Below, piece by piece: positions 7,538 to 13,521 of a stretch of 17,432 nt of DNA (within the stretch, counting starts at the first letter, position 1; every line of letters starts with the position of its first letter). A program made the translations under genes and the position numbers. Source of the stretch: CAYMDS01 sp964576705 (GTDB taxonomy: Bacteria > Patescibacteriota > Microgenomatia > Levybacterales > UBA12049); contig CAZNVI010000021.1 in the NCBI GenBank assembly GCA_964576705.1, positions 1 to 17,432 on the forward strand. The letters are read 5' to 3'. The notes beneath the pieces were generated by a model. The model was not told the DNA's origin and made no database searches. It was given only the letters and a program-made list of their open reading frames with translations.

Positions 7538-8833
7538 ATGAAAAGAATTAAAAACCAAATATTTGATAAGAAAAACTCGTCGCTTATTATACTTTTGATT
7601 CTATCATTCGTTTTATTATTTCTAGCGCGCATCTTAGCGACACCCCACGAAACGAGGGAACACGCTGCAGGATCGGCGCGTTTATATTTCACGCCTGATT
7701 CTTCATCTTCTGCACCTATTCAACAGACAGTAGACGGCACATTCACATTAGAGGTTACTATAGATCCTGCCTCTGAAAAGGTGTCATTTGTGCGCTTTGA
7801 TGTGCTTTTCGATGAAACGAAAGTAAATATAAGCGGAGACGGGTCTGCAACTATAAACTCTCAGGCATTTCCTGTAACCTTAGAAGGGCCGGTCTTTACG
7901 CCCGGAAAAGTCGCGGCATCGGTAAGCATCGGAAATGATCCGACAAAAGCCATCACCGCGACCACCCAAGTAGCCAGAATTACTTTTCGAGCTATTGAAA
8001 ATACATCAGGACCTATACAAATTACTTTTGACGAACCAACTCAAGCATTATCGATAGACTCAGATTCCGGAGCTGATGAAAATGTCTTAGGCGTGAAGAC
8101 TCCAGCATTCATAAGTATCGATGGCACTACGCCCACATCTACAGTCGGCCCTACCTCGCCAATACCCTCTAACACTCCCCAACCTTCTGTTAATCCGTCA
8201 ATCACGAATAATCCTACCCGTACACCCACTATGACGATTGACCCGTCTAAAACTACACTTGTGCTAAATCTCTTATTGCATGGAATAGGCTCCGGAGGAG
8301 ATAGCTCAAATCCTTCAGGCAGTGATTTCAGTAATCAAAACCCTATTCACCAGGAACGTAAATTAAATATTCAAATAGTTAATGAAGATAATCAAGTCGT
8401 CGCTACGAAGTTAACTACGGCTTTCTTTAATTCGTCTACTGGAACATTTGATAGTCACGTAGTAGTTAACGACCCGATTCCGCAAGGAGATTACATCGTT
8501 AAAGTAAAAACAGACCCTTATCTTCGAAAACTTATGCCAGGCTTCCTCACCGTGGAACCGGGAAAGAAAAATGAGATGAAATCTACCGGATTAGTCACCG
8601 GAGACATAAACGGTGATAATGCAATTAATATACTGGATTACAATTTACTATATGATTGCGGCTATGGACAGATAGATCCCCTACCTATGATTAATAATAA
8701 ATCTAAATATAACAGTACGATTTGTAAAAATCATGACAGACGTGAATATACCGATTTGAACGATAATGGTACGGTAAATTCCGCAGACTATAATCTTTTT
8801 ATTCGCGAACTCTCAGTAGGCTTCGGACAATAA
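7538..8833 (+). CDS. Membrane-anchored cohesin - Pro/Thr linker - X - dockerin protein
   Basis: 431 aa; the ATG lies 7 nt after the preceding stop, so the two genes are almost certainly co-transcribed. A membrane anchor (about residues 14-34) is followed by the juxtamembrane motif around Arg40. The cohesin-like domain spans about 47-200 (ARLYFTPDSSS, FTLEVTIDPAS, FVRFDVLFDE, VARITFRA). A Pro/Thr/Ser linker (about 200-240) leads to the X module (about 241-354; LNLLLHGIGSGGD, IPQGDYIVKVKT) and a type I dockerin. Its loops start at D356 (DINGDNAINILD) and D406 (DLNDNGTVNSAD), with Cys374 and Cys396 between them. The loop spacing (50 residues) exceeds that of the two other dockerins here (39). 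It is a diverged paralogue of the 5587 gene, outside the 372-bp identity tract. Confidence 0.85.
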   Translation: MKRIKNQIFDKKNSSLIILLILSFVLLFLARILATPHETREHAAGSARLYFTPDSSSSAPIQQTVDGTFTLEVTIDPASEKVSFVRFDVLFDETKVNISGDGSATINSQAFPVTLEGPVFTPGKVAASVSIGNDPTKAITATTQVARITFRAIENTSGPIQITFDEPTQALSIDSDSGADENVLGVKTPAFISIDGTTPTSTVGPTSPIPSNTPQPSVNPSITNNPTRTPTMTIDPSKTTLVLNLLLHGIGSGGDSSNPSGSDFSNQNPIHQERKLNIQIVNEDNQVVATKLTTAFFNSSTGTFDSHVVVNDPIPQGDYIVKVKTDPYLRKLMPGFLTVEPGKKNEMKSTGLVTGDINGDNAINILDYNLLYDCGYGQIDPLPMINNKSKYNSTICKNHDRREYTDLNDNGTVNSADYNLFIRELSVGFGQ

Positions 8834-8851
8834 TCACCTACTAAGTATTCC

Positions 8852-8880
8852 TTGCATCTCATGTAGATTAAACTTATAAT
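8852..8880 (+). promoter_or_regulatory. Leaderless promoter of the carbonic-anhydrase-like gene
   Basis: TTGCAT (8852-8857), a 17-nt spacer, and perfect TATAAT (8875-8880), which ends 7 nt before ATG 8888. The predicted start is at or one base before the start codon. Confidence 0.7.
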
Positions 8881-8887
8881 ATTTATT

Positions 8888-9253
8888 ATGAATAAGCACT
8901 CTTGCGATGCGATAATAGTCTGCTGTATAGATTTCAGATTTCAAAAATACATTCGTAATTGGACGGATGAAAATCTTACCGGTAAAACTTTCGATCTTGT
9001 AGGATTTGCAGGTGGTACTAAAAATCTCGACATCATCACAGAACAGATAGGCATCTCCGTAAGGCTCCATGAGATTAAAGAAGCGATCTTGATTCACCAT
9101 GAGGAATGCGGAGCATACGGTACAGAAAGTACCTTGGAGCGCCACAGAGAAGATTTATTGAAAGCAAGGAACAAACTTAATGAGCTATATCCTGATCTAA
9201 TAATCCGCCCGTTCTACCTTCACCTCGACGGCACTTTCGAAACCATCAATTAA
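8888..9253 (+). CDS. Small beta-carbonic-anhydrase-like protein
   Basis: 121 aa, about half the length of a standard beta-carbonic anhydrase. The zinc-site pattern of the family is present: C13-x-D15-x-R17 in CCIDFR, and H71-x-x-C74 in HHEECGAYG. A Gly-rich FAGGTKN segment sits between them, where classical enzymes have a conserved Gly/Ala loop. Beta-carbonic anhydrases interconvert CO2 and bicarbonate using Zn bound by Cys-His-Cys. All ligands and the Asp/Arg dyad are visible, so activity is possible, but the short C-terminus means the usual dimer helices are reduced. Expected to be cytoplasmic, with no signal peptide. It has its own strong leaderless promoter and stands apart from the cohesin cluster. 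Confidence 0.7.
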   Translation: MNKHSCDAIIVCCIDFRFQKYIRNWTDENLTGKTFDLVGFAGGTKNLDIITEQIGISVRLHEIKEAILIHHEECGAYGTESTLERHREDLLKARNKLNELYPDLIIRPFYLHLDGTFETIN

Positions 9254-9266
9254 ACTCTGTACTTAA

Positions 9267-9284
9267 ATATAATCATGATTATAT
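9267..9284. promoter_or_regulatory. 18-bp perfect palindrome upstream of the ketosynthase-like gene
   Basis: ATATAATCATGATTATAT is a perfect dyad. With the start site predicted at 9317, its centre lies at about -41.5, the spacing of a class II activator site. The adjoining promoter has an extended -10 but no good -35, which fits activator dependence. The regulator is unknown. Confidence 0.45.
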
Positions 9285-9301
9285 AATTCCCCGTACTTTT
9301 C

Positions 9302-9310
9302 TGCTACAAT
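9302..9310 (+). promoter_or_regulatory. Extended -10, leaderless promoter
   Basis: TGC-TACAAT (9302-9310) is an extended -10 that ends 8 nt before ATG 9319. The predicted start near 9317 makes the mRNA effectively leaderless. Confidence 0.6.
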
Positions 9311-9318
9311 CTCTCCTT

Positions 9319-10923
9319 ATGTCAAGCGAGCGTGGGAAGAAAATTTACCAAACGGGTCAAAGTTCTAGTTCAGAGCTTGAACCTAGAGCAAATAAAGAGG
9401 TCTGGGATAAAGTAGATCAAACAGTAAAGCATGATGCTGGAAACTTTACTGATAGGATTATAGAAACTGCTACAAAAGGCAAAGATGTAGATGCACGAAG
9501 AAGAATAGAAAAAGCCGGGAGAGAGATTGTACTACCTGGTCTTGCAGAAGCCATGACTATTGCTCATCAAGTTGCAAATCCCGAATATAGAGGAAATGGC
9601 GAGGGTCAAGGCTTTATACCAGGTATGGCAGCTTTTCTGAATTATACTGACCAAAGAGGCAGAATTTGTGCTGATTTACGCGGAAGTTTACCAGCATATG
9701 GAGCATATCCTCTTCTTTATCTCATGACTAGATCTGCAGGGGCAGATCCTAATACTGTTCCAGCCAGGACACAGAGTGGTTTTAGACTTGGCGATATTGA
9801 TTATCGAGCGGGAATAAAAACAAGCGTACGTGATAGAAATGCACAAGGCCAACTTACTCCCGAATTTGTTTATTACACTGGACCTCATTTTGATAGTATT
9901 AACCCCACTACAAATAGTTGCGCAGCAAACGCAGCTACGATTCAAGGCGCAGGTGGACTAGCAAGAATTGACATGGTCCATGGAGGAATAGCAGAATGGT
10001 TCGGAAATGTAGGATCAAGATTTTTTGCCCACGATGATGAAGTGCGAGAACAAGGAGGCATCAGTACAACATTTGATATTTCTCTGGATACGCACGACCA
10101 AAGTTTAATTGCGGGCTTACGCGAAAATCATAAATATATAGATCCCCGACGTGATCTAGCATCTAATTTACAAATGCTAGCACGACATGGGTTAATACTT
10201 ACATCCAATCAGATATTAGATATGTTCGGAGAAGATATAATGCAGATAGCTAACGAATTAGGCGTTCAAGGCGGATTGGATATATTTGACTACACTAGAT
10301 ACAGTTTTAATATGCAAACAATCGGAACAATTGCCAGACACATCACAGAACGTGAGGAGAGAATCAATAACTTTGATTGGATTCCTCCACACTTAGTCAT
10401 TGATCAATCAAGCAGCCAACGAGTTGACCCAGATGCTGCTCGTGCATTTGCATTTTCTATGATAAGCAATGCGACATACAGAAAAATAACCGGAGTCGGA
10501 TCAGGTGACACTAATCCATTAAAGCATCATCCAGAAACTATGCTACGTGTTGGCCCCACAGGTGCTGACTATAACGTACAAACTGTCGCACTTATTCAGG
10601 GTACACCTGGTGGAGAATTACAACAGCAAGATATCGCACGCGTACAAACTTTGAGTACGGTCTTGACTGATAACCTCGATCACTTAGGTTTCGGTGCCGA
10701 AGAAACAGCGAGAGTGATACGCGTGACTGGTATGGTTGACCTGGAAGTTACAGATGAAAAAGCAAGAACAGCTGATCTAGACAGAGCTCTTGCGACTGTT
10801 GAGAGGAACCTGGAAATCCTGGCTCCACAGTTCGAAAATGGTATCAAAAATGGAAGCGTACTTATGTTTGGCACGATTCACGATAGAGTCACTAGAAACC
10901 CTGTAGAAATTGTAACTATTTGA
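9319..10923 (+). CDS. Diverged thiolase/ketosynthase-fold protein (tentative)
   Basis: 534 aa, soluble, ending in TGA. The clearest family hint is the nucleophile-elbow region: NSC201AANAAT followed 21 residues later by GG223IAE, which parallels C...AGGAE of beta-ketoacyl synthases. TFDISLDTHD downstream recalls the FD...RDG segment. YRKITGVGSGDT recalls the Y-A-E-I-x-G-Y-G strand. ALIQ427GTPGG may correspond to the HGT motif with Gln in place of His, but the distance from the Cys is much longer than in FabF. The typical C-terminal GFGGHN is not recognisable. I infer a degenerate or specialised partner, possibly the non-catalytic half of a heterodimer with the intact ketosynthase at 13522. 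A completely different cytoplasmic enzyme remains possible. It has its own promoter and an upstream palindrome. Confidence 0.45.
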   Translation: MSSERGKKIYQTGQSSSSELEPRANKEVWDKVDQTVKHDAGNFTDRIIETATKGKDVDARRRIEKAGREIVLPGLAEAMTIAHQVANPEYRGNGEGQGFIPGMAAFLNYTDQRGRICADLRGSLPAYGAYPLLYLMTRSAGADPNTVPARTQSGFRLGDIDYRAGIKTSVRDRNAQGQLTPEFVYYTGPHFDSINPTTNSCAANAATIQGAGGLARIDMVHGGIAEWFGNVGSRFFAHDDEVREQGGISTTFDISLDTHDQSLIAGLRENHKYIDPRRDLASNLQMLARHGLILTSNQILDMFGEDIMQIANELGVQGGLDIFDYTRYSFNMQTIGTIARHITEREERINNFDWIPPHLVIDQSSSQRVDPDAARAFAFSMISNATYRKITGVGSGDTNPLKHHPETMLRVGPTGADYNVQTVALIQGTPGGELQQQDIARVQTLSTVLTDNLDHLGFGAEETARVIRVTGMVDLEVTDEKARTADLDRALATVERNLEILAPQFENGIKNGSVLMFGTIHDRVTRNPVEIVTI

Positions 10924-10974
10924 TTTGAATAATTTGTGGCTAATATTTCGTATTATTAAATTTAGGTTAAATCA

Positions 10975-11003
10975 TTGACAACCACTAAAATTTAACTTAT
11001 TGT
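10975..11003 (+). promoter_or_regulatory. Promoter of the SdrD-B-like secreted protein gene
   Basis: TTGACA (10975-10980), a 17-nt spacer and TATTGT (10998-11003). The predicted start near 11010 leaves a leader of about 20 nt containing GGTG (11024-11027) just before ATG 11030. Confidence 0.5.
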
Positions 11004-11029
11004 AGAAATATAGATAGTAGATTGGTGAA

Positions 11030-12034
11030 ATGAAAAAGCTTCACTTAGTTACATTTCTCTCCCTAATACTTTTTTTAAGCGTTTCCGTTCTCGCAGTCCA
11101 AAGAATAGCTGACACAAGACAAAACGCAGATGAGGTTGATTCTACCGCTGTAAACACAACAAATTATCTGACTATTGCAGGTTATGTATATATAGACGAA
11201 AATCAGAACGGAGAACGGGACCTTACAGAAAAAGCCTTTAAAGCAGGAAGAGTTAATGTGACGATGTCCAGGAATAGACCGCGTAATACACCTACATCAG
11301 CACCTATAGCTACGACCTATCCCACACCTATAGAAACTACACCCCAGCCTACCGGCGATTCTATAACACCTCCCCCGCCATTTATTCACACGGATAATCA
11401 GGGGTATTTTAAATATACTGTCGCATCTAATACTGTGCCTGAAACCAATTATTTTACTGTTTCCTTAATTATTCCTAATGATTTTAAAGGCACTACCATA
11501 AACCCTATCACCTATCAAAACTTGTATAAGCGCAGTAGAAAACTCGTAGAATTTGGCCTCGTAAGAACTGGGATAACCGCTTCCCCTACACCGATCTGCG
11601 GAAATGTTCTTGCCGAAATTGAAGTCTCAGAAGAATGTGAAGAAAATGGCTACAGAACCATGTCTTATACCTGCCAAGACGGACATAGTCAAACGTTTAA
11701 TGATTCCACTAGCTGTAAAACCCAATCAGTCTGGAGTGAATATGCTCATGCATTATGCGCTGAACGAGGCTGCAGCGCTACTCCCACGCCCCAAAGTTGC
11801 GCACAAGTAATAACTTTTGCCCGAAATAGGACAGGGCAATGCCGAAGATTCCTGACTGCCTGCCTACCAGAAGGCTGGAGGGCAGACAGATCATGCACGA
11901 TTACTCCCACTGTTACACCGACTCCTGTAGCTTGTGCTACTCCACCCATATGTAATGTCGAAGAAGAACTTCTTACAGGTGATCCTGCGCCCGGAATGGG
12001 CACGTGCCCGGAATATTACTGCATCGGGTATTAA
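11030..12034 (+). CDS. Secreted/anchored SdrD-B-like and Cys-rich protein
   Basis: 334 aa. The N-terminal hydrophobic segment (about residues 5-23) is either a signal peptide or an anchor, followed by the same juxtamembrane motif seen in the cohesin cluster (D-T-Arg30-Q-N-A). Residues about 47-175 form an SdrD-B-like module (IAGYVYIDENQNGERD, then DNQGYFKYTV) interrupted by a Pro/Thr linker (about 85-120). The C-terminal half (about 188-334) is Cys-rich, with about 15 cysteines in small blocks separated by TPTP linkers. The blocks include ECEENGYRTMSYTCQDG and QCRRFLTACLPEGW. It is probably extracellular with disulfide-stabilised mini-modules. No catalytic motif is seen. It converges with the CAP gene on the other strand, 44 nt apart. 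Confidence 0.7.
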   Translation: MKKLHLVTFLSLILFLSVSVLAVQRIADTRQNADEVDSTAVNTTNYLTIAGYVYIDENQNGERDLTEKAFKAGRVNVTMSRNRPRNTPTSAPIATTYPTPIETTPQPTGDSITPPPPFIHTDNQGYFKYTVASNTVPETNYFTVSLIIPNDFKGTTINPITYQNLYKRSRKLVEFGLVRTGITASPTPICGNVLAEIEVSEECEENGYRTMSYTCQDGHSQTFNDSTSCKTQSVWSEYAHALCAERGCSATPTPQSCAQVITFARNRTGQCRRFLTACLPEGWRADRSCTITPTVTPTPVACATPPICNVEEELLTGDPAPGMGTCPEYYCIGY

Positions 12035-12078
12035 AACTAACTTTACGAGAAACCTGAATTCAATTCCAAAAATGAAGG

Positions 12079-12840
12079 TTATTTAGGCTGAAAGTGGCTA
12101 AAAATTTGAGAGCATGTTCTACCGCTACAGGCTATACCTGTATAGGTGTGTTCGGAGTTCTGTATAGCTGAGCGGTGAATAGCTGATCCCAACCACCAAT
12201 TAAGTGCTCCTATTTCAGTTCGGTTATAAATTATATTCTCTGTCGCATAATAAGGTAAGTTTCGAGCATAAAACCCAGCATGCATGTTTCCGTTTACGAA
12301 AATCTCATCGAAAAGCTCAGGAGCACGTTCTGAGGCTATTTGCATGAGCTTATCATCCTTCACCAGAGGCTGGATACCGATTTTTACACGATGTTCATTT
12401 ATGAGGGTGAATAATACTTCAGCATTCAAGCTGTACTCTATAGGCTCATCAAGTTCAGTTTTTATCTCAGACTGTACGATAACAGGCGCTTTAGTTTCAG
12501 CCTCAACTGAAGCTGTATCAGTACTTTCTAAAACTCTCTCCACGGCATAGTTAGCCTTATCTTCTCTATTTACCTTTAACTTAAGGCTACGCATGTCGTT
12601 TAAGCGTGCAGAATTTAAGCTATATGAAGCTATTTTCGCCGTAGGGATATAAGTCTCTAATTTAGTAAGCGGTAAATCTGAAATCGAGCATGGCTCAGCC
12701 ACAACTTTAGCTTCTGCCTGTATGGGATATTGGCTTTTACTATTCGCCGTAGATTCAGCGTGGGCTGAAGGCGTTAGGGAGGTTAGTAATGTGCTTGCCG
12801 CGAACAATGAGGCTAGCACGTTTTTCTGTGCAAAAAGCAT
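12079..12840 (-). CDS. Secreted CAP/SCP-like domain protein
   Basis: 253 aa using the ATG at 12840. A TTG nine nt upstream would coincide with the predicted transcription start, so I prefer the ATG. A signal peptide with a cleavage site after SAHA28 leads to a low-complexity region (about 29-135) with few recognisable motifs. The C-terminal CAP domain (about 137-253) shows N-E-H-R at 148-151, His187 in MHAGF, Glu201 in TENI and His222 in AIHR. These match the conserved His/Glu cavity residues of the CAP superfamily (CRISP/antigen 5/PR-1). Cys238 and Cys243 could form a disulfide. Bacterial CAP proteins are secreted and mostly of unknown function, so I make no enzymatic claim. Confidence 0.75.
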   Translation of the reverse strand: MLFAQKNVLASLFAASTLLTSLTPSAHAESTANSKSQYPIQAEAKVVAEPCSISDLPLTKLETYIPTAKIASYSLNSARLNDMRSLKLKVNREDKANYAVERVLESTDTASVEAETKAPVIVQSEIKTELDEPIEYSLNAEVLFTLINEHRVKIGIQPLVKDDKLMQIASERAPELFDEIFVNGNMHAGFYARNLPYYATENIIYNRTEIGALNWWLGSAIHRSAIQNSEHTYTGIACSGRTCSQIFSHFQPK

Positions 12841-12855
12841 AGAAATCAAGTGTGA

Positions 12856-12864
12856 ATTGTATCA
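12856..12864 (-). promoter_or_regulatory. Extended -10 promoter of the CAP gene
   Basis: On the - strand, TGA-TACAAT (12864 down to 12856) forms an extended -10. The predicted start near 12849 gives a leader of about 8-9 nt. The -35 position would be in or at the edge of the N gap. Confidence 0.5.
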
Positions 12865-12870
12865 GAAGAA

Positions 12871-12970
12871 NNNNNNNNNNNNNNNNNNNNNNNNNNNNNN
12901 NNNNNNNNNNNNNNNNNNNNNNNNNNNNNNNNNNNNNNNNNNNNNNNNNNNNNNNNNNNNNNNNNNNNNN
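12871..12970. other. 100-N scaffold gap
   Basis: Exactly 100 Ns, of unknown true length. The right edge begins directly with a 37-nt sequence that recurs at 13343-13379, so the assembly broke at a repeat. Confidence 0.95.
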
Positions 12971-13007
12971 AGGTTGTAAATCCGCCTTTGGAGGGCGACC
13001 GTTCTAC
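12971..13007. repeat. 37-nt direct repeat, copy 1 (tRNA-Trp-like core)
   Basis: Identical to 13343-13379. Read on the - strand it contains a seven-base loop C-T-C-C-A-A-A closed by a five-pair stem (TCGCC/GGCGG), like a tRNA-Trp (CCA) anticodon arm, preceded by GTAGAAC as in a D arm. No acceptor or T arm is present: the 3' end of tRNA-Ile lies 6 nt away on one side and the gap on the other. Confidence 0.7.
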
Positions 13008-13013
13008 TCAAAG

Positions 13014-13086
13014 TGGGCATCCGTGGAATCGAACCACGCACCTCTTCATTATCAGTGAAGCGTTCTAACCGATGAACTAGATGCCC
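13014..13086 (-). tRNA. tRNA-Ile (GAT)
   Basis: The - strand folds into a full cloverleaf of 73 nt. The acceptor is GGGCATC/GATGCCC with discriminator A. The D stem is GTTC/GAAC, the anticodon stem CTTCA/TGAAG with loop C-T-G-A-T-A-A (anticodon GAT), and the T arm CGTGG-TTCGATT-CCACG. The 3' CCA is not encoded. The first 10 nt overlap the 3' end of the GIY-YIG gene. Confidence 0.95.
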
Positions 13087-13319
13087 AGTAAATTCTTTCT
13101 TAATTCTCTTCCTTTACCAGACTTTAAAAATTTCTCTCTTCTCGCTGCGTCCAACCTGCTTGAATATTCTTCTTTATAAACTAATTTGAGAGGTCTTAAA
13201 AACCTAAGAGATTTAGTCAGACCTTTATTATGCTCTAGTAATCTACGTTCTAAGTTATTCGTATGGCCAGTGTAGTATCTGCCATTCTTTAGGCTTTCTA
13301 GAATGTAAACATACCACAT
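13077..13319 (-). CDS. Small GIY-YIG-type nuclease-domain protein
   Basis: 80 aa from the ATG at 13319; an ATG at 13328 would add MVN. The start MWYVYILESLKNGRYYTGHT carries the family signature (Y-V-Y-I...Y-T-G), followed by the NNLERRLLEHN helix containing the conserved Arg and ending in a Lys/Arg-rich tail. The length fits the stand-alone single-domain GIY-YIG proteins (YhbQ/UPF0213-like), whose role is uncertain. The last codons and the TAG stop (13077-13079) lie inside the 5' end of tRNA-Ile. Gene and tRNA together are bracketed by two copies of a 37-nt repeat. It is probably co-transcribed with the tRNA; processing at the tRNA 5' end would cut off the stop codon. Confidence 0.8.
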   Translation of the reverse strand: MWYVYILESLKNGRYYTGHTNNLERRLLEHNKGLTKSLRFLRPLKLVYKEEYSSRLDAARREKFLKSGKGRELRKNLLGI

Positions 13320-13342
13320 ATTAACCATCCACCTATCGCCTC

Positions 13343-13379
13343 AGGTTGTAAATCCGCCTTTGGAGGGCGACCGTTCTAC
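13343..13379. repeat. 37-nt direct repeat, copy 2, next to a GC-rich palindromic element
   Basis: Same sequence as 12971-13007. This copy continues into ACCAATG and a TCCGCC...GGATCCGCC palindromic stretch (13386-13412). That stretch shares ATCCGCCT-T/A-TGGAGG-like sequence with the repeat itself, so the tRNA likeness may partly reflect a dispersed palindromic element. Confidence 0.7.
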
Positions 13380-13411
13380 CAATGTCCGCCAGAGACGGAT
13401 CCGCCTATGGA

Positions 13412-13460
13412 GGAAACTAACGACCCGGTTTCCAAACTGTTTTCTAAGCTTTGAAAACAG
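13412..13460. repeat. Two stem-loops before the ketosynthase gene
   Basis: GGAAAC (13412-13417) pairs with GTTTCC (13428-13433). CTGTTTTC (13437-13444) pairs with GAAAACAG (13453-13460). No T-run follows either, so a terminator role is uncertain. Confidence 0.45.
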
Positions 13461-13465
13461 CACTA

Positions 13466-13513
13466 AGTATTATACAATACTCGAATAATTTTTAACACTT
13501 AATCGTCTATAAT
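13466..13513 (+). promoter_or_regulatory. Leaderless promoter with upstream dyad
   Basis: Perfect TATAAT (13508-13513) ends 8 nt before ATG 13522. There is no good -35. The dyad AGTATT-ATAC-AATACT (13466-13481) lies about 46 nt upstream of the predicted start and may be an operator. Confidence 0.55.
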
Positions 13514-13521
13514 ATACATTT

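Noticed and set aside
2493..8833. Cellulosome for cellulose breakdown
   Set aside because: Cohesins and dockerins are present, but there is no glycoside hydrolase, polysaccharide lyase or esterase domain in the window.
10921..10923. UGA recoded as an amino acid
   Set aside because: TGA ends the 9319 gene exactly where homology-like sequence and length end, and Trp is encoded by TGG elsewhere; the standard bacterial code fits.
13330..13410. A functional tRNA-Trp gene on the - strand
   Set aside because: Only the D-loop-to-variable core resembles tRNA-Trp. I could not form an acceptor stem, a complete D stem or a T arm with TTC, so I list it only as a repeat.
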